DNA of 33,936 nucleotides from Verrucomicrobiales bacterium. GTDB taxonomy: Bacteria; Verrucomicrobiota; Verrucomicrobiia; Limisphaerales; JACDHS01. Shown piece by piece: positions 32,905 through 33,936 of the stretch. The notes under the pieces are model-generated. The model did no database searches. It was given only the letters and a program-made list of their open reading frames with translations, and was not told where the DNA came from. Location of the stretch: NCBI GenBank assembly GCA_028293445.1, contig JAQGOU010000349.1:1-33936 (forward strand), given 5' to 3'. Made by a program: the position numbers and the translations under genes. Every line of letters starts with the position of its first letter. Positions within the stretch are counted from its first letter, which is position 1.

Positions 32905-33285
32905 CGCCAGATCCGGTGTCTTCGGCCCGTTTTTCTTCAAAATCCTAAATCCGGGACCTTTTTGGACGTTTAAAAAACCTTCCGCCAAATTCCGGCAACT
33001 TTTTAAAGCCTTTTAAGAGGCCATCCTGAATTCCGGAGGGTAAAAAGAGGGTTTTAAAAGTCTCCGCGATATTCCGGCGACTTTTTAAAGGCTTTAAAAA
33101 CTTGCCGGAATTCGGCGGCAGGTTCCCGAAGGCTTTTAGAAGGCCATCCAGCGTTCCGGCGGATTTTAAAAGGGTTTAAAAACTTGCCGGAATATCGCGG
33201 CGAGTTTTTTAAGCCTTAAAAAAGTCGCCGGAATTTGGCGGAAGATTTTTTAAGGCTTTTAAAATCCTCTGGAAGCGAGAAAGGC
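32905..33285. repeat. Array 3: 41-bp periodic repeats in both orientations
   Basis: The core TCCGG (or a decayed form) recurs at 32950, 32991, 33032, 33073, about 33112, 33155, about 33196 and about 33235, which is a 41-base phase. Units combine ATTCCGGCRACTTTTTAAAG with AGGCCATCC-type tails. Others read in the opposite direction (CTTTAAAAACTTGCCGGAAT), so 33061-33118 forms a large imperfect inverted pair. The block GGCCATCC occurs at 33019 and 33142, 123 bases apart, which is exactly three periods and points to a higher-order unit. The array fills the gap between the converging Uma2 and uracil-DNA glycosylase genes. Confidence 0.85.
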
Positions 33286-33465
33286 TCTCAAAACGTTCCG
33301 AAACGCTTGCTTTTGTCGTTTTTCGCCTCTTTTTCGGTTTCGAACAGCCTTTTCGGAAGAATCCGCCCGATTTTCGAATTCCACGTGAGTCCAGAGAGGC
33401 GGCGCCAGGTGCTCACCCCGGCGGAAGAAGTCCGGGGTCACGAAAGAGGGGGAAATCGACGGATT

Positions 33466-33936
33466 TTAGGCCTTTAGGAAATAACCGCGTTGCTTGTCGC
33501 TGATCGGTTTTCCGAGTCGCTCCAGGACCTCCAGCATATCTTCCCAGACATTCCGTTTCTCGCTAAGCGCCTGGTTGCGCAGGAGGTACGAAGGATGATA
33601 GGTCGGCATGGTCGGGATATCCCGGTAAGTCATCCATTTTCCACGCAGTTTTGTGATTCCGAGGCCTTTACCAAAGAGCCCTTCCATCGCCGTGCCACCC
33701 AGGGCGACAATGACCTTGGGCTGGATCAAATCGATTTGCTCCAGGAGATATGGCAGACAGGTGTTCATCTCCTCGGGCGTCGGCTTGCGATTCCCCGCTT
33801 CTCCCGCCGGCATGTCGGGGCGGCATTTCAAAATGTTCGCAATGTAGATGGACTCGCGGGCATAGCCCATCGTCTGGATGATTTTCGTGAGGAGTTGACC
33901 GGCTTTGCCGACGAACGGTTCGCCCTGTTCATCTTC
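33466..33936 (-). CDS. Family-4 uracil-DNA glycosylase (5' end beyond window)
   Basis: This enzyme removes uracil from DNA in base-excision repair. The visible C-terminal 156 residues extend past the ORF-track ATG: the frame is open to base 33936, with EDEQGEPFVGKAGQLLTKII, the family's substrate-pocket motif. IYIANILKCRPD and NRKPTPEEMNTCLPYLLEQI carry two of the four cysteines that bind the [4Fe-4S] cluster. VIVALGGTAMEGLFG and MPTYHPSYLLRN, with the DNA-contacting HPSYLL motif, complete the fold. The N-terminal cysteines and the GEAPG motif lie outside the window. It is sometimes fused to or mistaken for a DNA-polymerase-related protein in older annotations. Confidence 0.93.
   Translation of the reverse strand, partial: EDEQGEPFVGKAGQLLTKIIQTMGYARESIYIANILKCRPDMPAGEAGNRKPTPEEMNTCLPYLLEQIDLIQPKVIVALGGTAMEGLFGKGLGITKLRGKWMTYRDIPTMPTYHPSYLLRNQALSEKRNVWEDMLEVLERLGKPISDKQRGYFLKA

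Noticed and set aside
22981-33285. CRISPR arrays
   Set aside because: The periodic arrays have no conserved direct repeat separated by unique spacers. The whole unit is related, and no cas genes are present.
33415-33438. GC hairpin near the glycosylase stop as a terminator
   Set aside because: ACCCCGG/CCGGGGT forms a 7-bp stem, but no T-tract follows on the minus strand.
33235-33477. 80-residue plus-strand ORF next to the glycosylase gene
   Set aside because: It begins in array 3 and has low-complexity composition with no family resemblance.

Overview
This window looks like chromosomal DNA of a free-living Gram-negative bacterium. My best guess is Verrucomicrobiota, of the Pedosphaera/Limisphaerales type. 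That placement is inferred from gene style, not from a marker gene: a DUF4190-to-pseudopilin hybrid protein, a YXWGXW lipoprotein, a golvesin-domain relic, a PPi-dependent phosphofructokinase, a carB C-terminal half as its own gene, and an outer-membrane tripartite efflux system. There are no rRNA, tRNA, IS element, phage or CRISPR features.

Layout. Bases 1-905 hold the 3' end of an FtsK/SpoIIIE DNA translocase (+). Bases 1011-5320 hold three minus-strand genes: a polytopic membrane protein, a secreted amidase-signature enzyme and a DUF4190/pilin-like protein. Bases 5321-6439 are non-coding, with a degenerate 41-bp tandem array and a perfect hairpin, ahead of a TIM-barrel sugar phosphate isomerase (6440-7408, +). 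Bases 7485-9225 (minus) carry a YXWGXW lipoprotein and a secreted phospholipase D/cardiolipin synthase-like enzyme. Between 9298 and 9628 two minus-strand terminators bracket a decayed golvesin-like C-terminal domain. Bases 9793-11663 form an apparent ECF-sigma operon: Spy-like protein, sigma factor, small membrane protein, second CpxP/Spy-like protein. Bases 11772-15160 carry ScpA, ScpB, PheA and a RibD-C reductase (minus), followed at higher coordinates by an orphan histidine kinase. A Lys/Arg-rich hypothetical lies at 16490-16942. Bases 17203-22763 encode a complete RND efflux system in the order pump, adaptor, TolC.

Bases 22764-23548 contain a second 40-42-bp periodic array upstream of PPi-phosphofructokinase (23549-24826), which ends in a textbook UUCG terminator. 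Then come a small anchored hypothetical (minus), a DUF3857-transglutaminase-4TM protein, the C-terminal half of carbamoyl phosphate synthetase large subunit, RecQ and a Uma2-family nuclease (all plus). A third 41-bp-period array fills 32905-33285, and a family-4 uracil-DNA glycosylase (minus) runs off the right edge.

The most unusual signal is the three separate intergenic arrays. Their unit sequences differ, but they share a period of about 41 bp (close to four helical turns), share a GGAATTTTG / TTCCxGG-type core, and carry non-triplet indels that argue against coding. They may be one family of non-coding chromosomal elements. I do not recognise it as described, but I could not search.
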